Assembly (NCBI RefSeq): GCF_046844695.1
Contig: NZ_CP177354.1
Location: forward strand, 2,418,001 to 2,482,000
Source of the DNA: Pokkaliibacter plantistimulans
GTDB lineage: Bacteria > Pseudomonadota > Gammaproteobacteria > Pseudomonadales > Balneatricaceae
Reading direction: 5' to 3'
Length of the DNA stretch: 64,000 bases
How positions within the stretch are numbered: the first letter of the stretch is position 1; each line of letters starts with the position of its first letter. Shown here one piece after another: positions 51,037 through 59,680 of the stretch. The position numbers and the translations under genes are program-made. A model generated the notes under the pieces. The model made no database searches and was not told the origin of the DNA. It saw nothing but the letters and a program-made list of their open reading frames with translations.

Positions 51037-51783
51037 ATGTCGATGGATAGAGCGTTATACCTGGCCATGTCGGGTGCCAAACAGAACCTTTGGGCACAGG
51101 CCATACACTCTAACAACCTGGCTAACGTCACCACTACGGGCTTCAAGCGTGACTTCGAGCAAGCCCGCTCTATGCAGGTGTTCGGCGAATCTTATCCATC
51201 GCGCGTGTACAACATGACTGAAAACCCCGGCACAGACTTCACAGAAGGCACGCTGGACCACACCGGACGTGATATGGACGTTGCCATCAGTGGCTCCGGC
51301 TTTATCGCTGTCCAGCGTGAGGATGGTACCGAGGCATACACCCGTGAAGGCAACCTGCATACCGATGCCCTTGGTGTACTGCGTAACGGCAAGGGGTTGC
51401 CGGTACTCGGCAACGGCGGGCCTGTCGTGTTGCCACCTTCCAGTAAAGTGAATATTGGCTCAGACGGAACAATCTCGGTTGTGGCTCAGGGGGACGAACC
51501 TTCTGCCGTAGCTGAAGTGGATCGTCTGCGTCTGGTGAACCCGGATATTCGTGACATGAAAAAAGGTGAAGATGGCCTGTTCACTATGGAGAACGGCACG
51601 CCTGCTACGCCTGATGCCAACGTGCAGCTCGCTTCGGGTTATCTGGAAACCAGTAACGTCAATGCTGTGGAGGAGTTCACCAACATTCTCTCTCTATCCC
51701 GGCAGTACGAGTTGAATATCAAAATGATGAAGACGGTTGACGACAATGCCAGCGCTGAGAACCAGCTGCTGCAATCGTCTTGA
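51037..51783 (+). CDS. flgF: Flagellar distal rod protein FlgF
   Basis: 248 residues. M-D-R-A-L-Y-L-A-M-S-G-A-K-Q-N and Q-A-I-H-S-N-N-L-A-N-V-T-T-T-G-F-K at the start, and S-N-V-N-A-V-E-E-F-T-N-I-L-S-L-S-R-Q-Y-E at the end, the conserved rod helices. First gene of the flgFGHIJ run. Confidence 0.96.
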   Translation: MSMDRALYLAMSGAKQNLWAQAIHSNNLANVTTTGFKRDFEQARSMQVFGESYPSRVYNMTENPGTDFTEGTLDHTGRDMDVAISGSGFIAVQREDGTEAYTREGNLHTDALGVLRNGKGLPVLGNGGPVVLPPSSKVNIGSDGTISVVAQGDEPSAVAEVDRLRLVNPDIRDMKKGEDGLFTMENGTPATPDANVQLASGYLETSNVNAVEEFTNILSLSRQYELNIKMMKTVDDNASAENQLLQSS

Positions 51784-51811
51784 TATCCTGTAGCGACATA
51801 AGGGGACTTTC

Positions 51812-52597
51812 ATGCTAGCGGCTTTGTGGATCAGCAAGACAGGGTTAAATGCTCAGGATCTGTCACTGTCAACGATTTCCAATAACCTCGCCAACATCAG
51901 TACGACAGGCTTCAAGAAAGACCGCGCGAACTTTGAAGACCTGCTCTATCAGATCAAGCGCCAGCCCGGCGGCTTGTCTACTGCGGATACCCGTTTGCCG
52001 TCTGGTCTGCAGATCGGTTCCGGTGTGCGTGTGGTGGGTACTGAGAAAATCTTCACCCAGGGCGACATGGATGTAACGGATAACACGCTGGATGTGGCGA
52101 TTCAGGGAGACGGCTTCTTCCGTGTGCAGATGCCTGATGGCTCTATCGGTTACACTCGCGATGGCAGTTTTCAGCTCGACTCTGACGGCAATATCGTGAA
52201 CTCTGACGGTTATCTGCTCGACCCGGAGATTAATGTCGCCAACGCTACCCAGATTACCATCGGTACCAACGGTGATGTGGAGGTGGTGCTGAATGGCGAC
52301 ACTGCCAATCCGCAAGTGGCCGGGACCATTCAGATTTCTACCTTTGTGAACCCTGCTGGTCTGCAGGCTGTCGGTAATAACCTGTTCAAGGAAACGGCTG
52401 CCAGCGGCGCTCCCAGCGATGGTACGCCCGGGGATGATGGTTTCGGAACGACTTCGCAGGGCATGCTTGAGTCGTCCAACGTCAACGCCGCAGAAGAGCT
52501 GGTAAAACTGATCACTACCCAGCGCGCGTATGAAATGAACTCCAAGGTGGTTTCTACCGCCGATGAAATGCTGTCCTATGTGACGCAGCAGCTGTAA
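51812..52597 (+). CDS. flgG: Flagellar distal rod protein FlgG
   Basis: 261 residues, the near-invariant FlgG length, 28 bases after flgF. L-S-T-I-S-N-N-L-A-N-I-S-T-T-G-F-K-K-D-R and the C-terminal S-S-N-V-N-A-A-E-E-L-V-K-L-I-T-T-Q-R-A-Y-E-M-N are FlgG signatures. Forms the distal rod. Confidence 0.97.
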   Translation: MLAALWISKTGLNAQDLSLSTISNNLANISTTGFKKDRANFEDLLYQIKRQPGGLSTADTRLPSGLQIGSGVRVVGTEKIFTQGDMDVTDNTLDVAIQGDGFFRVQMPDGSIGYTRDGSFQLDSDGNIVNSDGYLLDPEINVANATQITIGTNGDVEVVLNGDTANPQVAGTIQISTFVNPAGLQAVGNNLFKETAASGAPSDGTPGDDGFGTTSQGMLESSNVNAAEELVKLITTQRAYEMNSKVVSTADEMLSYVTQQL

Positions 52598-52635
52598 GCA
52601 GTAAGTGAAGAGAAGTAGGTAGGCAGGTGCAAAAA

Positions 52636-53319
52636 ATGAACGTACGAAAACTCACGCTACCGTTAGGGGTTGTTGTGCTGTCGGTGCTGGCGGGCTGCAA
52701 TGCGCAGAATGCCAAACCAAATGATCCTGCCTATGCACCCGTGACTTCTCAGGAGATGAACCCTCCGCGAGAGAATAATGGCTCCATCTATCAGCCCGGA
52801 TATGAAATGGCGTTGTATGGTGATCGCCGTGCTCACCGTGTGGGCGACATTATTGTGATCAACCTGGAAGAAACGACTCAATCATCGAAATCGACGTCCT
52901 CCACGGAATCTAAGGCATCATCCGAAACGATCAGTAATCCAACGATTCTGGGGCATGCGTTTGGGGTTGGCGGCCTGAATCTTCAGACGGGGTTGAGCTC
53001 CAGTGGCAGCTTCAGTGGCAGTGGTGACGCCAGTCAGCAGAATAACCTTGCAGGTACCATCGCTGTTACCGTATCTGAAGTGATGCCTAATGGCGTGATG
53101 CGGATCCGTGGGGAGAAATGGCTGACCCTGACTGAGGGGGATGAATACATCCGTATCACCGGGTTGATTCGCCCAGAGGATGTTTCTCCAAACAACGATA
53201 TCAGCTCAACCAAGATTGCAGATGCGCGTATTGGCTACAGTGGTAATGGACAGGTACAAAACGCATCCATCATGGGATGGTTGAGTAAGTTCTTTATGAG
53301 TGCCTTGTGGCCCCTGTAA
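52636..53319 (+). CDS. flgH: Flagellar L-ring lipoprotein FlgH
   Basis: 227 residues from the ATG at 52636, with CAGGT upstream; a GTG 9 bases earlier is possible. Signal peptide with lipobox L-A-G-C. The mature part has the L-x-x-D-R-R-A-H-R-V-G-D-I-I-V-I-N-L-E-E motif of FlgH and a Ser/Thr-rich linker. Forms the outer membrane L ring. Confidence 0.96.
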   Translation: MNVRKLTLPLGVVVLSVLAGCNAQNAKPNDPAYAPVTSQEMNPPRENNGSIYQPGYEMALYGDRRAHRVGDIIVINLEETTQSSKSTSSTESKASSETISNPTILGHAFGVGGLNLQTGLSSSGSFSGSGDASQQNNLAGTIAVTVSEVMPNGVMRIRGEKWLTLTEGDEYIRITGLIRPEDVSPNNDISSTKIADARIGYSGNGQVQNASIMGWLSKFFMSALWPL

Positions 53320-53344
53320 CGGCATCTTTGAGAGGGTGAGGGCA

Positions 53345-54478
53345 ATGATGAGATTGAAAGATAAAGCACGCCGATTGAGTGTTGTCATGCTGATCATCGG
53401 GCTGCTGTTTCCTACTGTCAGTCAGGCTGAGGTAACCCAGCGCCTCAAAGATATCGCCGATGTAGCCGGGGTGCGTACTAACCAGCTGGTCGGGTATGGC
53501 CTGATAGTTGGTCTGGATGGTACGGGGGATAAATCCAGTGCCGCCTACACCAGTCAGACGTTCAAGAACATGCTGCAGCAGTTCGGTATTTCCTTAAGTA
53601 GTTCGACCACGCCCTCTTCCAAAAATATCGCTGCAGTGGCCGTATCCGCTGATTTACCACCCTTTGCCAAACCCGGCCAGACTATTGACGTGACCGTGTC
53701 GTCGTTGGGCGATGCCAAAAGTCTCCGCGGTGGCTCGTTACTATTAACGCCTCTGCGTGGTGCTGACGGTCAGGTCTATGCCATGGCGCAGGGGAATCTT
53801 GTGGTAAGTGGCTTTGGTGCCGAAGGCAGTGATGGCTCCAAAATAACGGTGAATGTATTGAATGTTGGCAGGGTTCCTGCAGGTGCTACGGTGGAAAAAG
53901 TCGTACCAAGTGGCTTCAATACGGGAGATTCGCTGGTGTTCAACCTGAACCGGCCAGATTTCACTACTGCTAAGCATGTCACCGAGCAGATCAATAATCT
54001 GCTGGGCGCTGGTGTGGCCGAAGCCATGGATGCGACGTCTATCCGGGTACGAGCACCGCGTGATCCTTCTCAACGCGTGTCTTACCTCTCGGTACTGGAG
54101 AATATGGAAATTGCTCAGGGTGATGAGCGTGCCAAGGTGATTATCAACTCCCGTACCGGCACTATTGTCATCGGCGAGAACGTGCGGGTGTCTCCTGTTG
54201 CCATTACACACGGTGCTTTGACTGTCTCTATTACGCAGACTCCACAGGTGAGTCAGCCAAATCCATTATCTGGCGGCAGCACCGTGATTACTCCCCGAGT
54301 CGGTATCCAGGTGGATTCTGGCAGTGGTCATATGTTTGAGTTTTCTCCGGCGGGAGCGACGCTGAAAGATATCGTCAACGCAGTGAACAGTGTCGGCGCG
54401 GCACCTGGAGACCTGATGGCCATTCTTGAGGCCCTGAAACAGGCAGGTGCGCTCCAGGCTGAGTTGGTCGTGATCTGA
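53345..54478 (+). CDS. flgI: Flagellar P-ring protein FlgI
   Basis: 377 residues from the first of two adjacent ATGs (53345, 53348), with GAGGG upstream; 15 codons above overlap flgH without a ribosome site. Sec signal peptide ending V-S-Q-A-E. The mature part begins with R-L-K-D-I-A-D-V-A-G-V-R-T-N-Q-L-V-G-Y-G-L, the FlgI opening. Assembled around the rod in the periplasm with FlgA help. Confidence 0.97.
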   Translation: MMRLKDKARRLSVVMLIIGLLFPTVSQAEVTQRLKDIADVAGVRTNQLVGYGLIVGLDGTGDKSSAAYTSQTFKNMLQQFGISLSSSTTPSSKNIAAVAVSADLPPFAKPGQTIDVTVSSLGDAKSLRGGSLLLTPLRGADGQVYAMAQGNLVVSGFGAEGSDGSKITVNVLNVGRVPAGATVEKVVPSGFNTGDSLVFNLNRPDFTTAKHVTEQINNLLGAGVAEAMDATSIRVRAPRDPSQRVSYLSVLENMEIAQGDERAKVIINSRTGTIVIGENVRVSPVAITHGALTVSITQTPQVSQPNPLSGGSTVITPRVGIQVDSGSGHMFEFSPAGATLKDIVNAVNSVGAAPGDLMAILEALKQAGALQAELVVI

Positions 54479-54485
54479 GGTCATC

Positions 54486-55511
54486 ATGATTGGGCAGACA
54501 ACATCTCAGTCTCAAGTCTTTACTGATCTGAATCGACTGCAGTCGCTTCAGCATGAGGTAAAGACCAGTGAGTCTCCTGAAGCCATCAAGAAGGTGGCTC
54601 AGCAGTTCGAGTCGTTGTTTGTCAATCAAATGCTCAAGTCCATGCGTGAAGCAAACCAGTCGATCAATCCCGATGGCATTTTTAACAGTTCTGAGATGAA
54701 TTTCTATCAGGACATGCTTGATCAGCAGATGGGTATCAATATCAGCGAATCAGGTGGTATTGGGTTATCCGACTTTTTAACCCGTCAGCTGACTCACGGC
54801 AGCAGCGGTAGTAGTAGCCACAGCGAAAGCAAAAAAGATGTGACTCAGGTAGACAGCAGTATCCGGCACTTTCTGGCTTCTCATGGCAATGCTTCGCCGT
54901 CGAGCGGCAATAGTAATCTGGATATGGATGCACTTTATGCCAGTCTGATGGCAAGGCAGGGCGGCAACTCGGTTCAGGGAACCGGCAGTTTTTCTTCTGC
55001 CTATTCTTCGGACGGTGGCGACATCGATTCGGCAGATGAGTTTGTACAAGCGCTCTATCCTGAAGCCAAGCAGGTGGCTGATGCGATGGGTGCTGATCCC
55101 AAGTACTTACTTGCGCAGGCAGCACTGGAGTCTGGCTGGGGGCAACGAATGATTCTTAACGAGGATGGCAGTAACAGCCATAACCTGTTCGGTATCAAGG
55201 CAGACGGCAATTGGGACGGTAAAACCACAGCTACATCCACGCTGGAGTACCGTAATGGCGTGCCCGTCAGAGAGAATGCGTATTTCCGTTCTTATGACAC
55301 CTACGCAGACAGTTTTGCCGATTACCTGAGCTTCCTGAAGCAGAATGGTCGTTACCAGCAGGCGCTGGCCAATAGCACGAACGGTGAGGCATACGTTCAG
55401 GAGTTGCAGAAAGCGGGCTATGCCACCGATCCGAATTACGCCTCCAAAATCAGCCAGATTGCCCGCAGTGATCGTATGAACAGTGCCCTGGGAGGGCTGA
55501 ATCAGCTGTAA
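54486..55511 (+). CDS. flgJ: Flagellar rod cap and peptidoglycan hydrolase FlgJ
   Basis: 341 residues, 7 bases after flgI. The N-terminal rod-binding domain has Q-Q-F-E-S-L-F-V-N-Q-M-L-K-S-M-R. A Ser/Gly-rich linker (about 95-180) precedes the C-terminal glucosaminidase domain, whose L-A-Q-A-A-L-E-S-G-W-G carries the catalytic Glu. It opens the wall for the rod. The dual-domain form is that of beta/gammaproteobacteria. A sigma-28 promoter for flgK lies directly after. Confidence 0.96.
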   Translation: MIGQTTSQSQVFTDLNRLQSLQHEVKTSESPEAIKKVAQQFESLFVNQMLKSMREANQSINPDGIFNSSEMNFYQDMLDQQMGINISESGGIGLSDFLTRQLTHGSSGSSSHSESKKDVTQVDSSIRHFLASHGNASPSSGNSNLDMDALYASLMARQGGNSVQGTGSFSSAYSSDGGDIDSADEFVQALYPEAKQVADAMGADPKYLLAQAALESGWGQRMILNEDGSNSHNLFGIKADGNWDGKTTATSTLEYRNGVPVRENAYFRSYDTYADSFADYLSFLKQNGRYQQALANSTNGEAYVQELQKAGYATDPNYASKISQIARSDRMNSALGGLNQL

Positions 55512-55548
55512 TGCGACAGTGCGCTATTGTACTGATGCCATCTGCCGC

Positions 55549-55575
55549 TAAAGATGTGATTAATACGGCCGCTAA
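55549..55575 (+). promoter_or_regulatory. Sigma-28 promoter of flgKL
   Basis: TAAAGATG, 11 bases, GCCGCTAA: 13 of 16 consensus positions with exact spacing. The -10 box ends 24 bases before the flgK ATG, so flgK and flgL are late genes here. Confidence 0.85.
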
Positions 55576-55599
55576 ATATGGCACGTATGGAGAGTTGCT

Positions 55600-57237
55600 A
55601 TGTCAAGTTCACTGATAAATATTGGGATGCAAGGAGTTCGGGCCAGCCAGGCAGGCTTGGCTGTGACAAGTACCAACATCTCTAATATCAACTCTCAAGG
55701 TTACAGCCGGCAAACTGTCACTCAGTACTCAAGCGCTACTTATGGAGTAACGACATCATCTGTCAGTCGTATCGCTGATCAGTATGCGGTGAAAAATTTG
55801 CAGACGCAGACGTCGGTCTATCAGGAATCGTCCACCAAGCTGCAGCTTGCTCAGGTGCTGGATGAACTAGTATCCGGCTCCACAACGTCCATCTCTGACT
55901 CCATCTCAAGTTTCTTCGCTTCGGTTAATGATGCGATTTCTGACCCCTCCGATAAGACCAGCAGAAGCCTGGTGCTTTCCAATGCGCAGGAGTTGTCGGG
56001 TATCTTTAATCAGGTAAACGACACCTTGCTGGGTCAGCAGAGTGACATCAATGACACTATTACCAGCTCCGTAACTTCGATCAACAGCCTGACGACGTCA
56101 CTGGCTGACTTAAACAGCCAGATCAGTTCTGCCTACAACCAGGGTCAGTCCGTGCCTGATCTTGAAGACCAGCGTGATGAGGTGATTCGTCAGTTGTCTG
56201 AGCAGGTGGGCGTACATACGGCTGATGCTGAGAACGGCATGGTCAACGTTTACCTGAATGGGGGCGACGCGCTGGTGGCGGGGGTCACGTCGACCAACCT
56301 TAATGTCGTTCAGGGCGAATACGACAAGAACCAGCTGGATATTTCAATCGGCAACTCCACCACCTCGATTTCATCAAAAATTTCAGGGGGGGCGCTGGGA
56401 GGGGCGATTGAGTATCGTGATGAAATTCTCAACCCCACCATTAATCAGGTCGGCCAGCTGGCCATGACGTTCTCAGAGAGCGTTAACTCTGTGTTGGAGC
56501 AGGGGGTTGACCTTAATGGCAATGCTGGGCAGGCATTATTTGACCCGGCGCTCAGTGGTTCTTATACGGTGAGTAATCGTGTGTTGGCCAGTTCCAACAA
56601 TGATGGCTCAGCATCGGGAACGCTGACGTTTCCAACAGGGTGGGATCCGTCTACCCTGACATCCAGTGACTACTCTGTACGCTATGACTCCGGTACAGGT
56701 GAATACACGATCACGCGCTCCAGTGATGGAAGCGAAGTTGCCTCCGGTGCTGGCCCTGGTTTTACTGTTGATGGCTTTGATCTGTCGTTTTCAGGTACCC
56801 CTTCTGATGGCGATACATTTCTGATTCGCCCGACATACAGTTTTGCTGGTGAGCTGAGTACGACAGACATCACCTCGCAAGAGCTGGCGTTTGCCGCGTC
56901 AGGTAGTACGACTGATGTAAGTGGTGATAACTCGAACGGGCAGTTACTGGCCGACTTGCAAAACAGCTCCATTGTTGATGGATCTTTAAGTTTTGAAGGG
57001 GCTTACTCCCAGATTATTGGTGACGTCGGTGGGTATGCCAGTAAGGCGTCAATGGCAGAAGAAAGTAATGCGACGCTGCTTTCCAGTGCTCAGGATATTC
57101 GCGACTCTGTTTCTGCTGTCAGCGAAGACGAAGAGGCGGCTAACCTGATTAAGTTCCAGCAGGCATATCAGGCTGCAGCACAGGTTATTTCTGCTGCTCA
57201 GCAAGCATTCAGTACTTTGCTTAGTGCAATTAGTTGA
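55600..57237 (+). CDS. flgK: Hook-filament junction protein FlgK (HAP1)
   Basis: 545 residues. N-terminal G-V-R-A-S-Q-A-G-L-A-V-T-S-T-N-I-S-N-I-N and C-terminal E-E-A-A-N-L-I-K-F-Q-Q-A-Y-Q-A-A-A-Q coiled-coil helices are the HAP1 signature. The middle part is Ser/Asp-rich. FlgN (minus strand, 39277) is its chaperone. Confidence 0.96.
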   Translation: MSSSLINIGMQGVRASQAGLAVTSTNISNINSQGYSRQTVTQYSSATYGVTTSSVSRIADQYAVKNLQTQTSVYQESSTKLQLAQVLDELVSGSTTSISDSISSFFASVNDAISDPSDKTSRSLVLSNAQELSGIFNQVNDTLLGQQSDINDTITSSVTSINSLTTSLADLNSQISSAYNQGQSVPDLEDQRDEVIRQLSEQVGVHTADAENGMVNVYLNGGDALVAGVTSTNLNVVQGEYDKNQLDISIGNSTTSISSKISGGALGGAIEYRDEILNPTINQVGQLAMTFSESVNSVLEQGVDLNGNAGQALFDPALSGSYTVSNRVLASSNNDGSASGTLTFPTGWDPSTLTSSDYSVRYDSGTGEYTITRSSDGSEVASGAGPGFTVDGFDLSFSGTPSDGDTFLIRPTYSFAGELSTTDITSQELAFAASGSTTDVSGDNSNGQLLADLQNSSIVDGSLSFEGAYSQIIGDVGGYASKASMAEESNATLLSSAQDIRDSVSAVSEDEEAANLIKFQQAYQAAAQVISAAQQAFSTLLSAIS

Positions 57238-57248
57238 GGGGGATGGTG

Positions 57249-58193
57249 ATGCGTATTTCTTCTCAGCAAATTTATCGTCAAGGGCTTACGTCTCTGCAGA
57301 AGAATCAGGAGACAGTATCCCGCGCAAACTTGGAATTAAGCTCAGGCTACAGTGTTATTACGGCAGGTGACGATCCGGCCGCTGCGACACAGGCAAGTCG
57401 TATTTCTTCCAAGCTGGCTCAGTCTAGCCAGTATCAGCGCAACAATACCTCTCTTAACAATTCGTTGAGTTATGAGGAAAGTGTGCTGGATAGTGTTGAA
57501 ACCTCCATGTTAAGGGTTCAGAGCCTGGTGAATGAGGCGGGTAACGGGGCGCTTTCTGACAGTGATCGTGAGGCTATTGCCAAAGAGCTGGAAGATCGCA
57601 TGACGGAGTTGCAGGATCTGATGAATTCGAAAGACTCATCAGGGAATTATATATTTTCTGGTCACGCGACCAAGACTGAACCATTTACTGCTGATACGAC
57701 ATCTACGACTGGCTATACAACATATTCCTATCAGGGGGATTCAGGAAAAACCAGCATAGATATTTCCAGTTATGTTTCTCTGGCAAAAAATGATCCGGGC
57801 GATAGCGTATTCACTTTTGATGAAGTGGATGCAGATGGTAATTCCACAGGGAATAGTACCAATATATTGAATGTGGTGAGTGAGACTATTGATGCACTTC
57901 GCAATAGCTCGGGCGATGATATTGATCTGTCAAAGTACCTTAACAATGTTGATGCTGCTTATAACACTGTGCTGGGGACTGTATCTGGGATTGGTGCTAG
58001 ACAGAATGTGGCAGACAACGTTCAGGCAACTCTGGAGGCGAATGATGTGTCCGATACGGCGCAGCGTGCCAACCTGGTGGAAGCGGACTACTATGAGGCG
58101 GTGACCAACCTTACGCAGAGTACCAGTGCTCTGCAAATCGCTCAGGCTTCCTACGTCAAGATCCAGGGGATGAGCCTCTTCGACTATCTCTAA
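57249..58193 (+). CDS. flgL: Hook-filament junction protein FlgL (HAP3)
   Basis: 314 residues from the ATG at 57249, with GAGGGGG 6 bases upstream; ATG 57243 and GTG 57246 also lie in frame. M-R-I-S-S-Q-Q-I-Y-R-Q-G and S-S-G-Y-S-V-I-T-A-G-D-D-P-A-A-A at the start match flagellin-like HAP3. The C-terminal helix has A-L-Q-I-A-Q-A-S-Y-V-K-I-Q. 11 bases after flgK, ended by a strong terminator. Confidence 0.95.
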   Translation: MRISSQQIYRQGLTSLQKNQETVSRANLELSSGYSVITAGDDPAAATQASRISSKLAQSSQYQRNNTSLNNSLSYEESVLDSVETSMLRVQSLVNEAGNGALSDSDREAIAKELEDRMTELQDLMNSKDSSGNYIFSGHATKTEPFTADTTSTTGYTTYSYQGDSGKTSIDISSYVSLAKNDPGDSVFTFDEVDADGNSTGNSTNILNVVSETIDALRNSSGDDIDLSKYLNNVDAAYNTVLGTVSGIGARQNVADNVQATLEANDVSDTAQRANLVEADYYEAVTNLTQSTSALQIAQASYVKIQGMSLFDYL

Positions 58194-58225
58194 TGACATG
58201 GACTTCCCAGTCATCACCTGAACTG

Positions 58226-58255
58226 AAGGGCCGCTTACGCGGCCCTTTGTTTTTC
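58226..58255 (+). terminator. Rho-independent terminator of flgKL
   Basis: AAGGGCCGC (58226-58234), loop TTAC, GCGGCCCTT (58239-58247), then TGTTTTT. Perfect 9-bp GC-rich stem with a U-tract. Confidence 0.94.
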
Positions 58256-58280
58256 TGGTAAGAAAAAAATAAAAAAATCC

Positions 58281-58307
58281 TAAAGGAAATAATGGCTGGG
58301 TCGATAT
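58281..58307 (+). promoter_or_regulatory. Sigma-28 promoter of the first flagellin gene
   Basis: TAAAGGAA, 11 bases, GTCGATAT. The -35 keeps the TAAAG core and the -10 keeps CGATA; spacing is exact. It lies 59 bases before the flagellin ATG. Confidence 0.82.
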
Positions 58308-58366
58308 AAATATTATCAAAGATGCAATATCGCATTTGAAAATTAGAAAGTTTAGGAGAGATTAAA

Positions 58367-59203
58367 ATGGCCTTATATGTAAATACCAACGTGTCTTCAT
58401 TGAATGCTCAACGTCAATTGAATAGCTCTACCAATGCTCTGGCAACTTCATATGAACGTTTGTCTTCTGGCTATCGTATTAATAGCGCAAAAGATGATGC
58501 TGCTGGTTTGCAAATCAGTGATCGTATGACCTCTCAGATCAACGGTCTTAATCAAGCAATTCGTAATGCTAACGATGGTATCTCGGTTGCACAGACCGCT
58601 GAAGGTGCGCTGGATGAAACCACTACCGCATTGCAACGTATCCGTACCCTGGCAGTACAGTCACAGAATGGTATTAACTCCAGTGCTGACCGTGCAGCCC
58701 TGCAGAAAGAAGTAACAGCGTTGCTGACTGAAGTAAGTCGTATTGCTGTGACTACCCAGTTTGGTGGTACTAACATCCTGACTGGCGGTTACTCTGCCAA
58801 GTTCCTGGTCGGCGCCAACGCTGGTCAGACGATTAGCGTGAACATTTCCACTCCTGATGGTTTGAATGGATTCAGTGCAACTGGTCTGGGAATTAGCAGT
58901 GTGGATGTGTCCACTGCAGACGGTGCTTCAACCGCTTTGGCTACCATTGATGCTGCAATCTCTGCAATTGGTGGTCAGCGTGCCGATCTCGGTGCGATCC
59001 AGAACCGTTTTGATTCAACCATCCGTAACCTGACCAACATTGTTGAGAACGTGAGCGATGCCCGTTCACAGATCAAGGACACAGACTTCGCGTCAGAAAC
59101 TGCCAGCCTGACGCAGAATCAGATTGTGCAGCAGGCCAGCAGCTCAATTCTCAGCCAGGCTAATTCTCTGCCGCAGATCGCGTTGTCTCTGTTGGGAGGT
59201 TAA
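58367..59203 (+). CDS. fliC: Flagellin A (first copy)
   Basis: 278 residues, short for a flagellin, with nearly no variable centre. The N-terminal S-S-L-N-A-Q-R-Q-L-N and S-S-G-Y-R-I-N-S-A-K-D-D-A-A-G-L-Q-I, and the C-terminal R-A-D-L-G-A-I-Q-N-R-F and S-I-L-S-Q-A-N-S-L-P-Q, are D0/D1 filament-core helices. AGGAGA sits before the ATG. Own sigma-28 promoter and terminator, so read alone. About 18 residues differ from the second copy. Codon choice looks AT-richer in the first third. The terminal helices also form the export and TLR5-type surface. Confidence 0.97.
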   Translation: MALYVNTNVSSLNAQRQLNSSTNALATSYERLSSGYRINSAKDDAAGLQISDRMTSQINGLNQAIRNANDGISVAQTAEGALDETTTALQRIRTLAVQSQNGINSSADRAALQKEVTALLTEVSRIAVTTQFGGTNILTGGYSAKFLVGANAGQTISVNISTPDGLNGFSATGLGISSVDVSTADGASTALATIDAAISAIGGQRADLGAIQNRFDSTIRNLTNIVENVSDARSQIKDTDFASETASLTQNQIVQQASSSILSQANSLPQIALSLLGG

Positions 59204-59221
59204 TAAGGGATACAAAAGAAT

Positions 59222-59277
59222 ACCCATCAATGAACTTCAGGAGGCTTTGGTGAGAGTTTCTGGGTTCATTGATGGGT
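59222..59277 (+). repeat. Perfect 14-bp stem-loop after the first flagellin
   Basis: ACCCATCAATGAAC (59222-59235) and GTTCATTGATGGGT (59264-59277) are exact inverted copies, with a 28-base loop containing AGGAGG. It begins 18 bases after the flagellin stop. In RNA it would hold the ribosome site in an open loop. It is too AT-rich and without U-tract to be a terminator; the real one follows at 59318. Confidence 0.9.
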
Positions 59278-59303
59278 TAAGTGGGTCGCTCAATCTCTCC
59301 TAA
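59250..59303 (+). CDS. Possible 17-residue small ORF in the stem-loop
   Basis: A GTG at 59250 lies 5 bases after a perfect AGGAGG (59239-59244) and opens a 17-codon frame (MRVSGFIDGLSGSLNLS) ending at TAA 59301-59303. The start and ribosome site are in the loop of the 14-bp stem; the coding part runs through its right arm. The 14 bases CTTCAGGAGGCTTN recur just before the second flagellin start (about 59665-59678), so this may be a relic leader from the duplication instead of a working gene. Confidence 0.35.
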   Translation: MRVSGFIDGLSGSLNLS

Positions 59304-59317
59304 AGTTGAGCTTCATT

Positions 59318-59349
59318 GGCCAGAGCATTGCTCTGGCCTTTTTCGTTTT
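59318..59349 (+). terminator. Rho-independent terminator of the first flagellin gene
   Basis: GGCCAGAGC (59318-59326), loop ATT, GCTCTGGCC (59330-59338), then TTTTTCGTTTT. Near-ideal. Confidence 0.95.
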
Positions 59350-59444
59350 ATAGTGCAGCACAAAGTGTGCCACAAGCAGGTGTCTGAGTGGTTGGTACGT
59401 GGGCACTGATTGAAATATGGCGCCGTAAATTTAAGAGTGCCTTT

Positions 59445-59500
59445 GTTGCCTACTGTTAAGTTACGCTCTGTAGTTGTTGAGGATAAGAGTTGCCTACTGT
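59445..59500 (+). repeat. Two 12-bp direct repeats GTTGCCTACTGT
   Basis: Exact copies at 59445-59456 and 59489-59500, 44 bp start to start (about four helical turns), each with a TAAGAGT word nearby (59432-59438 and 59484-59490). They lie 36 to 91 bases before the -35 of the second flagellin promoter, where an activator or repressor would bind. No matching copy was noticed before the first flagellin. Confidence 0.7.
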
Positions 59501-59507
59501 GAGGAAA

Positions 59508-59531
59508 TTTTTTGCCTTTAGCGGCAAAAAA
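59508..59531. other. A/T-tract hairpin just upstream of the second flagellin promoter
   Basis: TTTTTTGCC (59508-59516) and GGCAAAAAA (59523-59531) are exact complements with a 6-base loop. It ends 4 bases before the -35 box. It could act as an UP-like curved element or stop stray transcription from either side. Confidence 0.6.
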
Positions 59532-59535
59532 AGTC

Positions 59536-59562
59536 TCAAGTCCTAAAAAGGCCGGTCGATAA
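59536..59562 (+). promoter_or_regulatory. Sigma-28 promoter of the second flagellin gene
   Basis: TCAAGTCC, 11 bases, GTCGATAA. The -10 matches at 7 of 8 and the -35 at 5 of 8. It gives a leader of about 110 bases, longer than in the first copy, so the two flagellins may be expressed unequally. Confidence 0.8.
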
Positions 59563-59680
59563 CCCGAGTAAGGTGAGAGTTTATGTGACGATGTTTCCTT
59601 GAAATGTCGTACAGAAAACGACCAGCTTGGTCACCGAGTAGCCGTGTGAGAGTGGCTGCGTTTCTTCAGGAGGCTTAACT

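Larger units (their letters stand above)
59204..59680 (+). other. Region between the two flagellin genes
   Basis: 477 bases without a long gene. In order: a long stem-loop with a small ORF, the terminator of the first flagellin, an unassigned stretch (about 59350-59440), a direct repeat, an A/T hairpin and the sigma-28 promoter of the second flagellin. Each is listed separately. Confidence 0.8.

Noticed and set aside
59508..59531. A/T hairpin as the terminator of flagellin A
   Set aside because: A far better terminator lies at 59318-59349 right after the gene; this hairpin abuts the next promoter.
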